The notes: generated from the sequence alone by a model not told the origin. Shown: positions 55,396 through 63,022, counted from the stretch's first letter. The stretch: DNA of 64,000 nucleotides from Vicinamibacterales bacterium (GCA_041659285.1 JBAZYO010000001.1:124001-188000); one strand, 5' to 3'. Translations and numbers: made by a program.

Positions 55396-55650
55396 CTACA
55401 CGAAGTGTCTCTTCGCGAATGCTCTGCCAGATCCTGTCTTGAGGTACGTCTCGAACGCGGCGGCGCTGGCTTCCGACGCGAACTCGATTGAAGTGACCAA
55501 CTCCCATGGACGAAGTGCGGCGGTGTGCTGTGAGCCGCCACTGTTGTGGGTCTCAAGCCTGCGCTTGAGGTCCGATGTGAGGCCAACATAGTAGCGGGCT
55601 GGCGCGGGAGTGCTTCGAAGTACGTACACGGTCGTCAGAGGAGCTCTCAT
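55396..55650 (-). CDS. GIY-YIG nuclease domain protein (UPF0213-like)
   Basis: 84 residues: the GIY-YIG signature appears as TTVYVLRSTPAPARYYVGLT, followed by SDLKRRLETHN with the catalytic Arg, and LVTSIEFASEASAAAFETYLKT with the metal-binding Glu. The end AKRHFV fits the small YhbQ/UrI-like group. Such domains cut DNA and are found in repair proteins and in mobile DNA. The start ATG at 55650 lacks a strong ribosome-binding site. Its place at the edge of the accessory region fits either the host or the element; undecided. Confidence 0.75.
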   Translation of the reverse strand: MRAPLTTVYVLRSTPAPARYYVGLTSDLKRRLETHNSGGSQHTAALRPWELVTSIEFASEASAAAFETYLKTGSGRAFAKRHFV

Positions 55651-55810
55651 GAGCACACCCCGCTGCAATTCCAGGCCCTTCAGAATATCGCGCGATTTCG
55701 ATGGAAGCCGGCTGCGACGTCGCAGTTTGTACAATGCCGATGGCTACGGGATGTCGAAGGAATTGCCAGCGGCTCGCCCAGACGAAGCTCTCATTTTGGT
55801 CGGGGACGGT

Positions 55811-55890
55811 CCGCCTTCGCAAAGCACACTTCTTGGCTTTGCTACGGCGGGACAGCCTCCGCCTGAATCAGAGCGGAGGCTGGCGTCCCC
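55811..55890. repeat. Two adjacent intergenic hairpins in a 340-bp non-coding stretch
   Basis: Between the GIY-YIG gene and the next gene (55651-55990) no convincing coding frame is seen. CCGCCTTCGCAAAGC (55811) pairs with GCTTTGCTACGGCGG (55836) with two mismatches, and AGCCTCCGC (55854) pairs exactly with GCGGAGGCT (55873) around a ten-base loop, extendable with a bulge to GGGAC/GTCCC. The stretch resembles dispersed intergenic repeats. A TACAAT hexamer lies at 55730. Confidence 0.55.
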
Positions 55891-55990
55891 GAAGCGAAGC
55901 TGTAAGCGGGTCGGAGGCCTGCTACGAGCGGCGTAAACCACCGGCCCGACATTGCTATCGGCGGACCTGCAAAGATGAGGGCATGTCAGA

Positions 55991-56476
55991 ATGGACGATA
56001 GCCATATGCCGCTTAACCTGCTGCTTCTAATTGCGCTCTCGTCGCCGCTCCTACAGGAGCCACACCGAGGCCTTCGCGACAACGAATGCGGCAGGGACGA
56101 ACTTCTTGTTGGCTTCCTCGAAGGAGTATCGGTCTACGTTCGTTGCGAGTCTGCCAACGCTAGTCGCGTAATGCAGGTGACAGTGAAAAACGACGGCTCG
56201 ACGGGACCTCTGAGGAGTTTTGCGATTGGCTTCTGCGGTCTGCCAGTAGTCGACGTCAGCGCACCCAACGGCTGGCACGGTGAGGCTGCAGGGGCGGACG
56301 CTACGGTTAGATGGTCAATAGGTAGCGGAACCGACGTCGGTGCCCTACCGCGAGGAGAACGACTGTCTGGTTTCTCGGTGACGCTTCGGCCAGGCTGGAG
56401 AATGTCGTTTTCGATGGACATACAATGGCTGGATCTGGCGGGTGCGGGGACAGCGACGACGCACGATTGCATGTAG
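55991..56476 (+). CDS. Exported hypothetical protein
   Basis: A signal peptide begins MPLNLLLLIALSSPLL (an in-frame ATG at 56006 may be the real start). The mature part of about 135 residues is beta-rich: LLVGFLEGVSVYVRCES, VMQVTVKNDGSTGPLRSFAIG, GERLSGFSVTLRPGW and MSFSMDIQWLDL, with three or four cysteines (NECGRDE, RCESAN, FCGLP, HDCM), suggesting disulfide bonds. Imperfect 20-base direct repeats lie on both sides. No family recognised. Lower GC and more mixed codon use than the chromosomal genes fit an acquired gene. Confidence 0.6.
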   Translation: MDDSHMPLNLLLLIALSSPLLQEPHRGLRDNECGRDELLVGFLEGVSVYVRCESANASRVMQVTVKNDGSTGPLRSFAIGFCGLPVVDVSAPNGWHGEAAGADATVRWSIGSGTDVGALPRGERLSGFSVTLRPGWRMSFSMDIQWLDLAGAGTATTHDCM

Positions 56477-56623
56477 GACTTCTCCGAGCGGCGTAGACCG
56501 CCGGTGGACCCTAACCTGGGGCCACCGGCAATCGTGTTGCTACGGTGTGCGGGCACAGCCTCTCGACTGACCCGCACGCCGTCCTTCCTGTGATTCCCGC
56601 CGCGCCTCCCGCAGTTCCGGTTC

Positions 56624-56914
56624 CTAAGACTTCTCCGGGCGGCCCTTGATGTAGTCCGCGAGGTCGGGCACCGGCGGAATGTCCGGTGGATTATCGTGCC
56701 CCAAGACAGCGACGGTGTGATGGTAAGGCTTGCCGTCGTTACCATTTGAGGACTGCTGGCCGACGTGGAGCAGCGAGTATCCGTGCTGCTCGATATAGTG
56801 ATTGATACTCGGCGCGAGGTCGCCGCTGTCGTTGAACCCGACCGATTCGCCGCAATGTTCGCAACCGCGACCAACGTCGGTGGACAGCATCGTTGTTCGT
56901 TTCGTGTTCTGCAT
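56624..56914 (-). CDS. Small zinc-ribbon-like hypothetical protein
   Basis: 96 residues with one CxxC (GCEHCGESVGFNDSGD) and His residues in SINHYIEQHGYSLLHVGQQ and KPYHHTVAVLGHDN, enough for a zinc site. A good AGGAG box stands nine bases before the ATG. The remainder is polar with a Pro-rich segment (PPDIPPVPDLADYIKG). No known family is recognised. It belongs to a row of short minus-strand genes at the left part of the element. Confidence 0.6.
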   Translation of the reverse strand: MQNTKRTTMLSTDVGRGCEHCGESVGFNDSGDLAPSINHYIEQHGYSLLHVGQQSSNGNDGKPYHHTVAVLGHDNPPDIPPVPDLADYIKGRPEKS

Positions 56915-57001
56915 TCTTAGCTCCTGATTGACGCCGACACCGAGAACGCACGACCGTGGCGAGGGCCAGGTAAGGTCCCGCCCTCGCCGCTGGTCGTCTT
57001 G

Positions 57002-57244
57002 CTACGGTGTGCGGACCAGTTCCTTCTGGTAGTTCTCCCGCGCCTGCAGCAAGACCCGCTCGATGTCGAACTCCGTGCCGCCCGCCTTTGCCAGTTGCTC
57101 GCGCAGTTGCGCTTCGGTGAGCGGCTGCGTTGTCGAGAAGATGTAACCCGGCGTGGTGGTGTTGTCGTCGAAGCGGATGATGAAGCGTTCTTCGTCCTTG
57201 AGGACCACTTTCGCTATGGCCCACTGATTTCCCAGATATCCCAT
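57002..57244 (-). CDS. Small hypothetical protein of the element
   Basis: 80 residues starting MGYLGNQWAIAKVVLKDEER, FIIRFDDNTTTPGYIFS, then a helical tail (LTEAQLREQLAKAGGTEFDI, ERVLLQARENYQKEL). A GGAGG box lies four bases before ATG at 57244; a longer frame upstream to 57334 lacks support. The last 16 bases of the gene region (TTGCTACGGTGTGCGG on the plus strand) also occur at about 56537, so part of its 3' end is duplicated. Function unknown. Confidence 0.6.
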   Translation of the reverse strand: MGYLGNQWAIAKVVLKDEERFIIRFDDNTTTPGYIFSTTQPLTEAQLREQLAKAGGTEFDIERVLLQARENYQKELVRTP

Positions 57245-57356
57245 GCGACCTCCAATAAGGCCGCATAGGGCCGGGACGCCCGGCCCTACTTGGCTACGTG
57301 TTACGATTCGATAGTTGGGTTGGTAACGGCCCACCCGGACCCGCTTCCCGCTGCTG

Positions 57357-57446
57357 CTAGGCGATTGGGAGGCGGGTCTTTCTGTTTAGGCCGTCGCGCC
57401 GGTGGGCGTGGGCTGCGACGGCTACTTGTAACAACTTGAGTTGCAT
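57357..57446 (-). CDS. Possible 29-aa peptide
   Basis: An ATG with a GAGGAG box nine bases ahead opens a 29-codon frame beginning MQLKLLQVAVAAHAHRRDG and ending in a basic stretch. It lies 14 bases after the stop of the next upstream minus-strand gene. There is no homology evidence; the ribosome-binding site is the main support. Confidence 0.3.
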   Translation of the reverse strand: MQLKLLQVAVAAHAHRRDGLNRKTRLPIA

Positions 57447-57460
57447 CGTGCTCTCCTCGT

Positions 57461-57997
57461 CTATTGGGGCGGCAGCATAGCCTCGACCGCCTGCTTGCCC
57501 GCCAGCGTGAGCTTGTAGGTCTTACGCGCCTGCTTGCTGGTGCCGGCCTTCTTGAGCTGAATGACCGGCGCGGGCTTCCGGGCCTTGAGGTTGTCGAACG
57601 CCGTGGTGACATTGGCCACGCCGTGGCCAAGGTTCTTGAGTTCCTTGTTCACGTCGAATGACGCGAGGTCGCTTCTGCCCTCGATGAATTGCAACCAGTA
57701 GCCGACCACGAGCACGCGGTCGGTATCGGCGGCGGGAGACGCGGCAGCGAACAGTTCGCCCAAGTCTGTGTACTTCGGGGGCGGTGCGTCGGCCGAAACG
57801 ATTGGCGCGGGCATCTTGGCTGTGCTCGGGATACTCGCGCCGGTGATGACCTGCGGCGTCGGCACACTCCAATGGTTGGCCGCCCACTGGAGCACGCGGC
57901 CAATCGCGGCGGTGTCGAGCGACTTGAGCGCCTCGGCCACCTTCTGCATGGCCGTTATCTCTGCGAAGGGGTCGCCGGGCTTTGGGGCTTCGTCCAT
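57461..57997 (-). CDS. Hypothetical protein with winged-helix-like C-terminus
   Basis: 178 residues. The first 90 are helical with a Pro-rich linker (VPTPQVITGASIPSTAKMPA). The C-terminal half looks like a winged helix: RVLVVGYWLQFIEGRSDLAS, FDVNKELKNLGHGVANVTTA, FDNLKARKPAPVIQLKKAGT and ARKTYKLTLAGKQAVEAML. Proteins of this shape occur in integrative elements and may regulate or sense element state; this is a recollection of the type, not a named family. CACTAT lies six bases ahead of ATG. Confidence 0.6.
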   Translation of the reverse strand: MDEAPKPGDPFAEITAMQKVAEALKSLDTAAIGRVLQWAANHWSVPTPQVITGASIPSTAKMPAPIVSADAPPPKYTDLGELFAAASPAADTDRVLVVGYWLQFIEGRSDLASFDVNKELKNLGHGVANVTTAFDNLKARKPAPVIQLKKAGTSKQARKTYKLTLAGKQAVEAMLPPQ

Positions 57998-58118
57998 AAG
58001 CCAATAGTGGCAGAGTAACCAGCCAATGTCAACCTAGTGGAATTTAGTGGAATGGACCCGTGTTGGGAGAGTGGCCTGAACCGAGGTCGGCTTTGTAACG
58101 CAAAGCTTCCCCACGGCC

Positions 58119-58228
58119 CTATGGCAGCGCCCCACGGAGAACGCCGCGCCGTCGCCGCGCCCCACGCCGTTATGGCAGATTCCCATAGAGCGCGAACGCG
58201 ACGAACGCTCTATGGGAGCGCCCCACGG
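58119..58228. repeat. Iteron-like repeats upstream of the replication gene
   Basis: The non-coding stretch 58000-58425 holds CTATGGCAGCGCCCCACGG (58119-58137) and CTATGGGAGCGCCCCACGG (58210-58228), a partial copy TTATGGCAGATTCCCAT at about 58170, and an 11-base perfect inverted repeat CCCATAGAGCG/CGCTCTATGGG (58182 and 58206). A palindrome GATAATTATC lies at 58265. Such clusters ahead of a replication protein gene are typical of plasmid-like origins. Confidence 0.55.
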
Positions 58229-58425
58229 CGGCAGGAAACACTTGAATCTTCCGCGAGACGGCGCGATAATTATCTCGGCTAACGGAAGCCCTCGCCTACG
58301 AAGCTCGATGAGCTGAGTTACCGCGTAGTAGTGCAAACCCAACCCACTCCCAGATGAGTGGCGGTTTCGTATTACGCCGGACTCGGCTCTTTTGCTGTAC
58401 GGGTCCGGCCAGGAGATGACTGGCG

Positions 58426-58650
58426 ATGGCTCCCAAGCGGCTACTGAATCCTGAATTTGTCGAAGCGGTGCGCAACGCACCGATGACGCGCTGCACGATT
58501 GCGCAGCTAGTCGGCTACGGTCCCCACCACTCGAATCTCGGACGCGACCTGACGCGCCGTGACGGCACGCCCCAGACGTTGATGGTGCGTGAGCGCATGG
58601 CGAAGCTGGCGCGGTTGGTTTGCTTTCCCGAGGAGCGCGTGTGGCTGTAG
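58426..58650 (+). CDS. Small helical DNA-binding-like protein ahead of the primase
   Basis: 74 residues, basic and helical: LLNPEFVEAVRNAPMTRCTI, AQLVGYGPHHSNLGRDLTRR, LMVRERMAKLARLVCFPEER. The section TRCTIAQLVGYGPHHSNLGR could be a helix-turn-helix. It starts after an AGGAGA box and overlaps the primase gene by ten bases, so it is co-translated. A replication-initiation or copy-control helper is possible; no family is recognised. Confidence 0.6.
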   Translation: MAPKRLLNPEFVEAVRNAPMTRCTIAQLVGYGPHHSNLGRDLTRRDGTPQTLMVRERMAKLARLVCFPEERVWL

Positions 58651-61043
58651 ACCTGCTGCGCGACCTCGTTGAGCGGCGCGGCGTGTCGCTGGTTATCTGG
58701 CCACGCGGCGCGGACCGCAAGGATTGGAAAGGCCCAAGGGACACCGCTTGGACAAGTAAAGATTACCCGCTGACGGACAACCGCGAGGGCATGAACTTCG
58801 GCGCAAAGCTCGGCACCGAGGTCCAGCCCGGTCGCTACCTCGCTGACGTTGATTTCGACAACGTGACCGGCGGGATTCGCGCTGACCGTTTTCTGCCTGC
58901 TAACGGGTTCGTGTTCGGACGCGCCAGTAAGCCGATGGCGCACGTTTTCTACACGACACCCACGCCCGTCGTGTTGCGGCAATACAAAGACCCGATTAAG
59001 CGCACAGAGGTTGTCGTTGAACTGCGCGGCCTGACGAAGAAGGGCACGCCCTGCCAGACGATGATTCCGCCGTCGCTACACCCGAGCAATGAAACGCTCT
59101 GCGTGGTATCGGAAGGCGAATTTGAACACGTTGACAATCTTGAACGTCGCGTGGCGTTGTTCGCCGTTACTGACCGGCTCTACAAGTATCTCGGGCACCG
59201 AGGCTTCGGCCACGATGCGCGTATGGCCGTCGCAGGGTTACTGCTCCAATCCGGTGCCACTAATGAGGAAGCCCTCGATGTCTGCCAGACGTTGGCCGAG
59301 GCCACCGGCAACGATGCCAAGGATGCCGCCGTCGTAATCGAGACCACCGCGAAAGCGATTGCCGCCGGTGAGCCGGTAAAGGGCCAGACGGCGCTGGCCG
59401 AGATGATTGACCCCAAGGTCGTTAAGCGGTTGTCGGAATGGCTCGGCGCTGGGGAGACTGACGACGAAAACACAATCGTCGTGGCCGGCGGCAAGCTAAC
59501 TGAAATTGTTGACCGCGTTGAGGCGAAGCTACTCGAAAGCGACCAGCCAATCTACCAACGCGGCGGCAAGCTGGTAATGCCCGTCCGCCAAGAACTAGAG
59601 CAAGACCACGGCGGCGTGAAACGTGAGCGCGGGTCGTTAGTCCTATCGCAGTTGCGCGAGGCGCGGCTGACCGAACTGATGGGCGGCGTGATGCGGTGGA
59701 AGTCCAACCATAAGCCCATTGACCCGCCGTCGATTTACCCCCGAACCCTACTGGCGCGTGACGACTGGAAATTCCCCTCGCTCCGCGCCGTGGTGACCGC
59801 GCCGCTGCTGCGACGCGATGGCAGCGTGTTGGACACGCCGGGTTACGACGCGCAGACGCGCCTCCTGCTCGACTTCGACCTGAATGCGTTCCCGCGAGTG
59901 CCAACGGCACCCACGAAGGACGACGCCGCCGCCGCACTCGACAGGTTGAACTGCCTGCTGCGTGGTTTTCCCTTCGACGGGGACTCGGCTAGGTCCGTCG
60001 CGCTGGCGGCGATGCTGACCGCGTTGGTGCGGCCGGTGATGCGGACCGCACCGCTGTTTGCCTTCGATGCACCCACGGCTGGCACGGGCAAGTCGATGCT
60101 CGTGGAACTGGCCGGTTTGATTGCAACCGGCGTAAAGCCCCCAGCGCTGAGTCAAGGCAAGACGCCTGAGGAGAATGAAAAGCGCCTGGTCGCCGTCCTT
60201 CGAGCGGGTGACCCAATTATCCACCTCGATAACTGCGAGCGTCCGGTGGAGGGCGATTTTCTCTGCTCGATGCTGACGCAGGAGGTTGTGCAGTCGCGCA
60301 TTCTCGGTCTGAGCGAAGTTGTAGTGCTGCCGGCCACGGCGCTGGTGATGGCGAGTGGGAACAACCTGACCCTCCCGGGCGATGTGACGCGCCGCGCTGT
60401 GATCTGTCGGTTGGATGCGAAAGTCGAGCGACCCGCCGACCGTGAGTTTGATTTCGACTGCCACGCCGAAGCCCTTGTCCAGCGACCTGAGCTAGTGGTC
60501 GCCGGGCTGACGGTGCTTCGCGCCTACACCCTCGCTGGTCCGGTGAAGTTGAAGAAGCCGATGGGGTCGTTTGCCGACTTCGCTTTGATTCGCGGGGCGC
60601 TCGTTTGGCTTGGCCACGCTGACCCAGCTGAGACCCAAGAGGCAATCTTTGACGCTGACCCGCGCCGCGATGAATTGCAGGACGTGATGGCGCTGTGGGC
60701 TGCGGCGCTCGGGGACGCCAGTATCGAGGTCGCTGAGATTGACAAGGCAGCCAGCGCCTTCGCTACGAGCTACGCGCAGATAAAGGCGCGGCCTGCCATC
60801 GTGGAACTGCACGACAAGTTGATTGAGGCCGGCTGTCAAGGTCGCGGATGGAGCGGCAGGAGCGTGGGCTGGTGGCTGCGCCGCCACAAGGACCGCGTGA
60901 GTAATGGCCGCGCCTTCCGCTGCGAGCCCTCGCGCAACGGCCAGAAGTGGACCCTGAGCAACGGCGAGCCGAGGCAGAAGGACCTGTCCGACAGCGATTG
61001 GACAGACGAAGTGCCTGACCTCGTGACCGAGGAGGGCCGATGA
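58641..61043 (+). CDS. Primase-helicase replication protein of a mobile element
   Basis: 800 residues from GTG at 58641, which has a GAGGAG box five bases ahead. Residues about 1-190 are an archaeo-eukaryotic primase/Prim-Pol domain (metal acids in LADVDFDNVTGG, then VFGRASKPMAHVFY and QTMIPPSLHPSNE). After a helical linker (MAVAGLLLQSGATNEEALDV), the region from about 430 to 640 is a P-loop ATPase: Walker A FDAPTAGTGKSMLVELAG, Walker B DPIIHLDNCERPVEG, sensor TALVMASGNNLTLPGDVTRR. Fused primase-helicases start replication of plasmids, phages and integrative elements. The C-terminus (RGWSGRSVGWWLRRH) is winged-helix-like. Confidence 0.85.
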   Translation: MAVDLLRDLVERRGVSLVIWPRGADRKDWKGPRDTAWTSKDYPLTDNREGMNFGAKLGTEVQPGRYLADVDFDNVTGGIRADRFLPANGFVFGRASKPMAHVFYTTPTPVVLRQYKDPIKRTEVVVELRGLTKKGTPCQTMIPPSLHPSNETLCVVSEGEFEHVDNLERRVALFAVTDRLYKYLGHRGFGHDARMAVAGLLLQSGATNEEALDVCQTLAEATGNDAKDAAVVIETTAKAIAAGEPVKGQTALAEMIDPKVVKRLSEWLGAGETDDENTIVVAGGKLTEIVDRVEAKLLESDQPIYQRGGKLVMPVRQELEQDHGGVKRERGSLVLSQLREARLTELMGGVMRWKSNHKPIDPPSIYPRTLLARDDWKFPSLRAVVTAPLLRRDGSVLDTPGYDAQTRLLLDFDLNAFPRVPTAPTKDDAAAALDRLNCLLRGFPFDGDSARSVALAAMLTALVRPVMRTAPLFAFDAPTAGTGKSMLVELAGLIATGVKPPALSQGKTPEENEKRLVAVLRAGDPIIHLDNCERPVEGDFLCSMLTQEVVQSRILGLSEVVVLPATALVMASGNNLTLPGDVTRRAVICRLDAKVERPADREFDFDCHAEALVQRPELVVAGLTVLRAYTLAGPVKLKKPMGSFADFALIRGALVWLGHADPAETQEAIFDADPRRDELQDVMALWAAALGDASIEVAEIDKAASAFATSYAQIKARPAIVELHDKLIEAGCQGRGWSGRSVGWWLRRHKDRVSNGRAFRCEPSRNGQKWTLSNGEPRQKDLSDSDWTDEVPDLVTEEGR

Positions 61044-61300
61044 GCGCGGGTTTCTCGGGTTTCGCGGGTTTCTTTTATAGCAAGGATGCTGAGAAAGATT
61101 CGATTCGGTCGAATACGCCTCGCGGGGAGAGGTTGCGGGCAAACCCGCGAAACCCGAGAAACCCGCGTGCGGCCGTTTCGCTCGGCATTTCGCCGGACAG
61201 TCGGACCTCGACTAGCTGGACAAGTGCCTCCCGCGCAATCGAGCCACGTGCGTCGTCGGCCCCGCGTTCCTATTGTGACGAGGCAACGCTATGTGGATAA
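61040..61300 (+). CDS. Doubtful small gene over an inverted repeat
   Basis: The frame starts in the stop codon of the primase gene (ATGA) and encodes 86 residues, MSAGFSGFAGFFYS at the start and ANPRNPRNPRAAV in the middle, both produced by the two arms of a strong inverted repeat. The rest is rich in Ser, Arg and Thr with no structure. The coupled start favours translation, but low complexity and the underlying hairpin argue that the DNA structure is the conserved feature. Confidence 0.3.
   Translation: MSAGFSGFAGFFYSKDAEKDSIRSNTPRGERLRANPRNPRNPRAAVSLGISPDSRTSTSWTSASRAIEPRASSAPRSYCDEATLCG
61045..61167. repeat. 27-bp perfect inverted repeat made of triple 9-bp units
   Basis: The left arm (61045-61071) consists of three CGGGTTTCN units in tandem; the right arm (61141-61167) is its exact reverse complement with three AAACCCGNN units. 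The 69-base spacer is lower in GC (TTTTATAGCAAGGATGCTG region). It directly follows the primase-helicase gene. A long hairpin or cruciform is predicted. Confidence 0.75.
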
Positions 61301-62079
61301 CCACCGAAGTGTTCTTGGCCACGCTGGTCGAGAAGCGTATGTGGCTGGCCCTCGGCCGCAGGGGCAACCTCGTGCTGCACCCTAAGGGCAGCTACAAGAT
61401 GCTCTCCGCAGAGGAGCGGAACTTCTACCAGACGCGCAACGCAAAGCTGAAGGCCCTTGCCGCAGCCGCGCCTGACCAAATCCTCGGCTGGACCCAGGTT
61501 AGGCCCCAGCCGCCACTCCAATCGCAGCCCGTAGCTGTTCCCGCACAGCCGCAGCGTGTGTCGGGCGCACCCGAGGTCTACGCCCGAGGCGTGCTGATAA
61601 CCGAAGCCCACGTGCGAGGCGATGGAGATGGCCGGCGACCTGCACGACTACGAAGCTGGCCGCATATCGAAGGTCGAGGCCTACGACCGTGCGCGTGTGC
61701 GCCTTCGCCAACTACAGGACCTCTATGGCGTCCGCTAATGCGAGGCCAGAATCCCCGGCGGGATTCGTGGCCGATGGAGAAGGTTATGGAATCCGTTAGT
61801 GAACTTGCCCACGAGTATTGCTACCGACGCAACGCGCAACCTGATTGGTCTGCGGTTCGCGTCTGTTGGTACCGCCCCACCGCCGAAGTAATGCGCGAAT
61901 GGCGGCGCGATGTGCTTGACCTCTGCGACTTGATGGAGACCTCGCGGCCCGGATTGGTCGCGACGGTGCGCGAAGCGTTGGCCACGCGAAGCGATGCCGA
62001 ACTGCTTGAACTACTGGCTACGGCCCCAGGTCTGGCACCGATGCCAGCGTGGGCTTATGAAGAAGGAGACCCCAAATGA
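61291..62079 (+). CDS. Composite open frame of the element, probably two genes
   Basis: A single frame of 262 codons. The first 100 residues look real: TTEVFLATLVEKRMWLALGR, KGSYKMLSAEERNFYQTRNA, then a Pro/Gln-rich end. Residues about 110-150 are Arg/Pro-rich and lie opposite a better frame (the 38-residue gene). The last 113 residues again look real. In the other frame a double stop TGATAA stands at 61595-61600, so a one-base shift in the first part would end a 100-residue gene there. Read as one gene it has no recognised family. Confidence 0.45.
   Translation: MWITTEVFLATLVEKRMWLALGRRGNLVLHPKGSYKMLSAEERNFYQTRNAKLKALAAAAPDQILGWTQVRPQPPLQSQPVAVPAQPQRVSGAPEVYARGVLITEAHVRGDGDGRRPARLRSWPHIEGRGLRPCACAPSPTTGPLWRPLMRGQNPRRDSWPMEKVMESVSELAHEYCYRRNAQPDWSAVRVCWYRPTAEVMREWRRDVLDLCDLMETSRPGLVATVREALATRSDAELLELLATAPGLAPMPAWAYEEGDPK
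61628..61738 (+). CDS. Small helical protein in an alternative frame
   Basis: Starting at ATG 61628 (or 61622), a GAGG box eight bases ahead, it encodes MAGDLHDYEAGRISKVEAYD and RARVRLRQLQDLYGVR, a charged helical peptide of 36-38 residues with natural composition. Its stop overlaps the next start as TAATG, typical of packed element genes. This frame conflicts with the middle part of the longer frame. Confidence 0.5.
   Translation: MAGDLHDYEAGRISKVEAYDRARVRLRQLQDLYGVR
61738..62079 (+). CDS. Hypothetical protein, probable separate gene
   Basis: ATG at 61738 overlaps the stop of the 38-residue gene and opens 113 residues in the same frame as the longer open frame. The product is compact and helical: MEKVMESVSELAHEYCYRRN, VRVCWYRPTAEVMREWRRDV, LDLCDLMETSRPGLVATVRE, ATRSDAELLELLATAPGLA. 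An internal ATG at 61774 is another start choice. It overlaps the next gene by four bases (ATGA). Function unknown. Confidence 0.5.
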   Translation: MRGQNPRRDSWPMEKVMESVSELAHEYCYRRNAQPDWSAVRVCWYRPTAEVMREWRRDVLDLCDLMETSRPGLVATVREALATRSDAELLELLATAPGLAPMPAWAYEEGDPK

Positions 62080-62444
62080 GTGAAGCAACGCTGAAGATTG
62101 TTCGGGCGCAGTGTAAGTGCGCCAAGTGCGCGCCAACGGACCGCAACGCGGAGGCGCGGCTGGCATCCTTGACGCGGCTGGTTGCTCTGGCCAAAGCCGA
62201 GAAGCCTGCGAAGCCGGTGGCCAAGGTCGTCGGCACGATGGCCGATTACGCCAAGGCAATCGTGGCCCTCGTCTCCCAAGGCAAGCTGGAACTGCCGTGG
62301 GCACCGGACCCACCGGACCTGAATGCCCTGATTCGGGAGAAGGCACCCAAGGTGTCGCCGGTGCCGCCGACGCAGGCAAACGGCGTCCCCAACCCACCGG
62401 ACCTGAACGCCGCGATTGTCCGTGCACGACAGGAGGTGAAGTGA
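62076..62444 (+). CDS. Cys-rich small protein with PPDLNA repeats
   Basis: 122 residues. The N-terminus has CKCAKCAP, a potential metal site, followed by helices (RLASLTRLVALAKAEKPAKP, MADYAKAIVALVSQGKLELP). The C-terminal part repeats a short motif: PDPPDLNALIREKAPKV and PNPPDLNAAIVRARQEV, possibly a linear binding motif for a partner. It follows an AAGGAG box and shares overlaps with both neighbours. No family recognised. Confidence 0.6.
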   Translation: MSEATLKIVRAQCKCAKCAPTDRNAEARLASLTRLVALAKAEKPAKPVAKVVGTMADYAKAIVALVSQGKLELPWAPDPPDLNALIREKAPKVSPVPPTQANGVPNPPDLNAAIVRARQEVK

Positions 62445-62962
62445 TGTTGGTCGAAACCCTGACGCAATTGTCGAATACGGGGCGAGCGATTGACCTGCGC
62501 GACACCCTTGTCAAGGACCGCCAGAGCAAGCTTGAGGCCCTACCCAAGACTCGCGCCGAGGTAATGCGCTCCGGTCTATCTCGCACCGAGGTAGACCGCA
62601 AACGCGCCGACCTTGAACACGAACTGTGGCAGTTGGAGAACGGCGCGACGGCGGAACAAGGTATCTCGTCCCCTGAGTTGGAACTACTGGTCGGCAAGCC
62701 CGGGCTGCGGTGGCTGCGCGTCCAGAAGGGCCGACTGGAGCGCGAAGTCGAGCAACTGCGCGACCTCGAAGCCAAGTGGCCCACGCCCGAGACCAAGTGC
62801 AAGTTCCGCTACACCGGCAAGCCAAACAAGTTTCGCTGGCCAACGGATGAGGACCCGTATCGCCATCTGGAACGTGGCGACGTTGTCGAACTGACCAAGG
62901 CGCGTGCGATGGCGCTGCGCGACTTGTTTGAAGCGGTCGATGAGACCGTGACGGTTGGGTAA
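62444..62962 (+). CDS. Coiled-coil hypothetical protein
   Basis: 172 residues preceded by an AGGAGG box at ideal distance; the ATG overlaps the previous stop (TGATG). Long helices rich in charged residues dominate: LRDTLVKDRQSKLEALPKTR, SRTEVDRKRADLEHELWQLE, LRVQKGRLEREVEQLRDLEA. The C-terminus is more polar (KFRYTGKPNKFRWPTDEDPY) and ends in a helix. A structural or DNA-associated role in the element is possible; nothing specific is recognised. Confidence 0.65.
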   Translation: MLVETLTQLSNTGRAIDLRDTLVKDRQSKLEALPKTRAEVMRSGLSRTEVDRKRADLEHELWQLENGATAEQGISSPELELLVGKPGLRWLRVQKGRLEREVEQLRDLEAKWPTPETKCKFRYTGKPNKFRWPTDEDPYRHLERGDVVELTKARAMALRDLFEAVDETVTVG

Positions 62963-62964
62963 GC

Positions 62965-63022
62965 GGTAGAGGTGCTCCGGGTGTCTTGAGAGGGACACCC
63001 CAACGTGCGCGGTCCTCTACCC
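62965..63022 (+). ncRNA. Candidate structured RNA or terminator after the small-gene operon
   Basis: GGTAGAGG (62965-62972) pairs exactly with CCTCTACC (63015-63022); inside, GGGTGTC (62979) pairs exactly with GACACCC (62994) around an eight-base loop. The nested stems start three bases after the stop codon. A further perfect 9-bp stem CACCCGGGC/GCCCGGGTG lies at 63119 and 63145. The whole 360-base spacer 62963-63322 shows no coding frame of quality. It may hold a terminator, a regulatory RNA or the attachment site of the recombinase. Confidence 0.4.

Noticed and set aside
55700..56030. Plus-strand coding frame across the hairpins
   Set aside because: The translation is Arg/Ser/Cys-rich and runs through both hairpins; it looks like repeat DNA read as protein.
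61045..61167. Possible CRISPR-like repeat
   Set aside because: The units are tandem without spacers and the two blocks are inverted, not direct; no cas gene is present.
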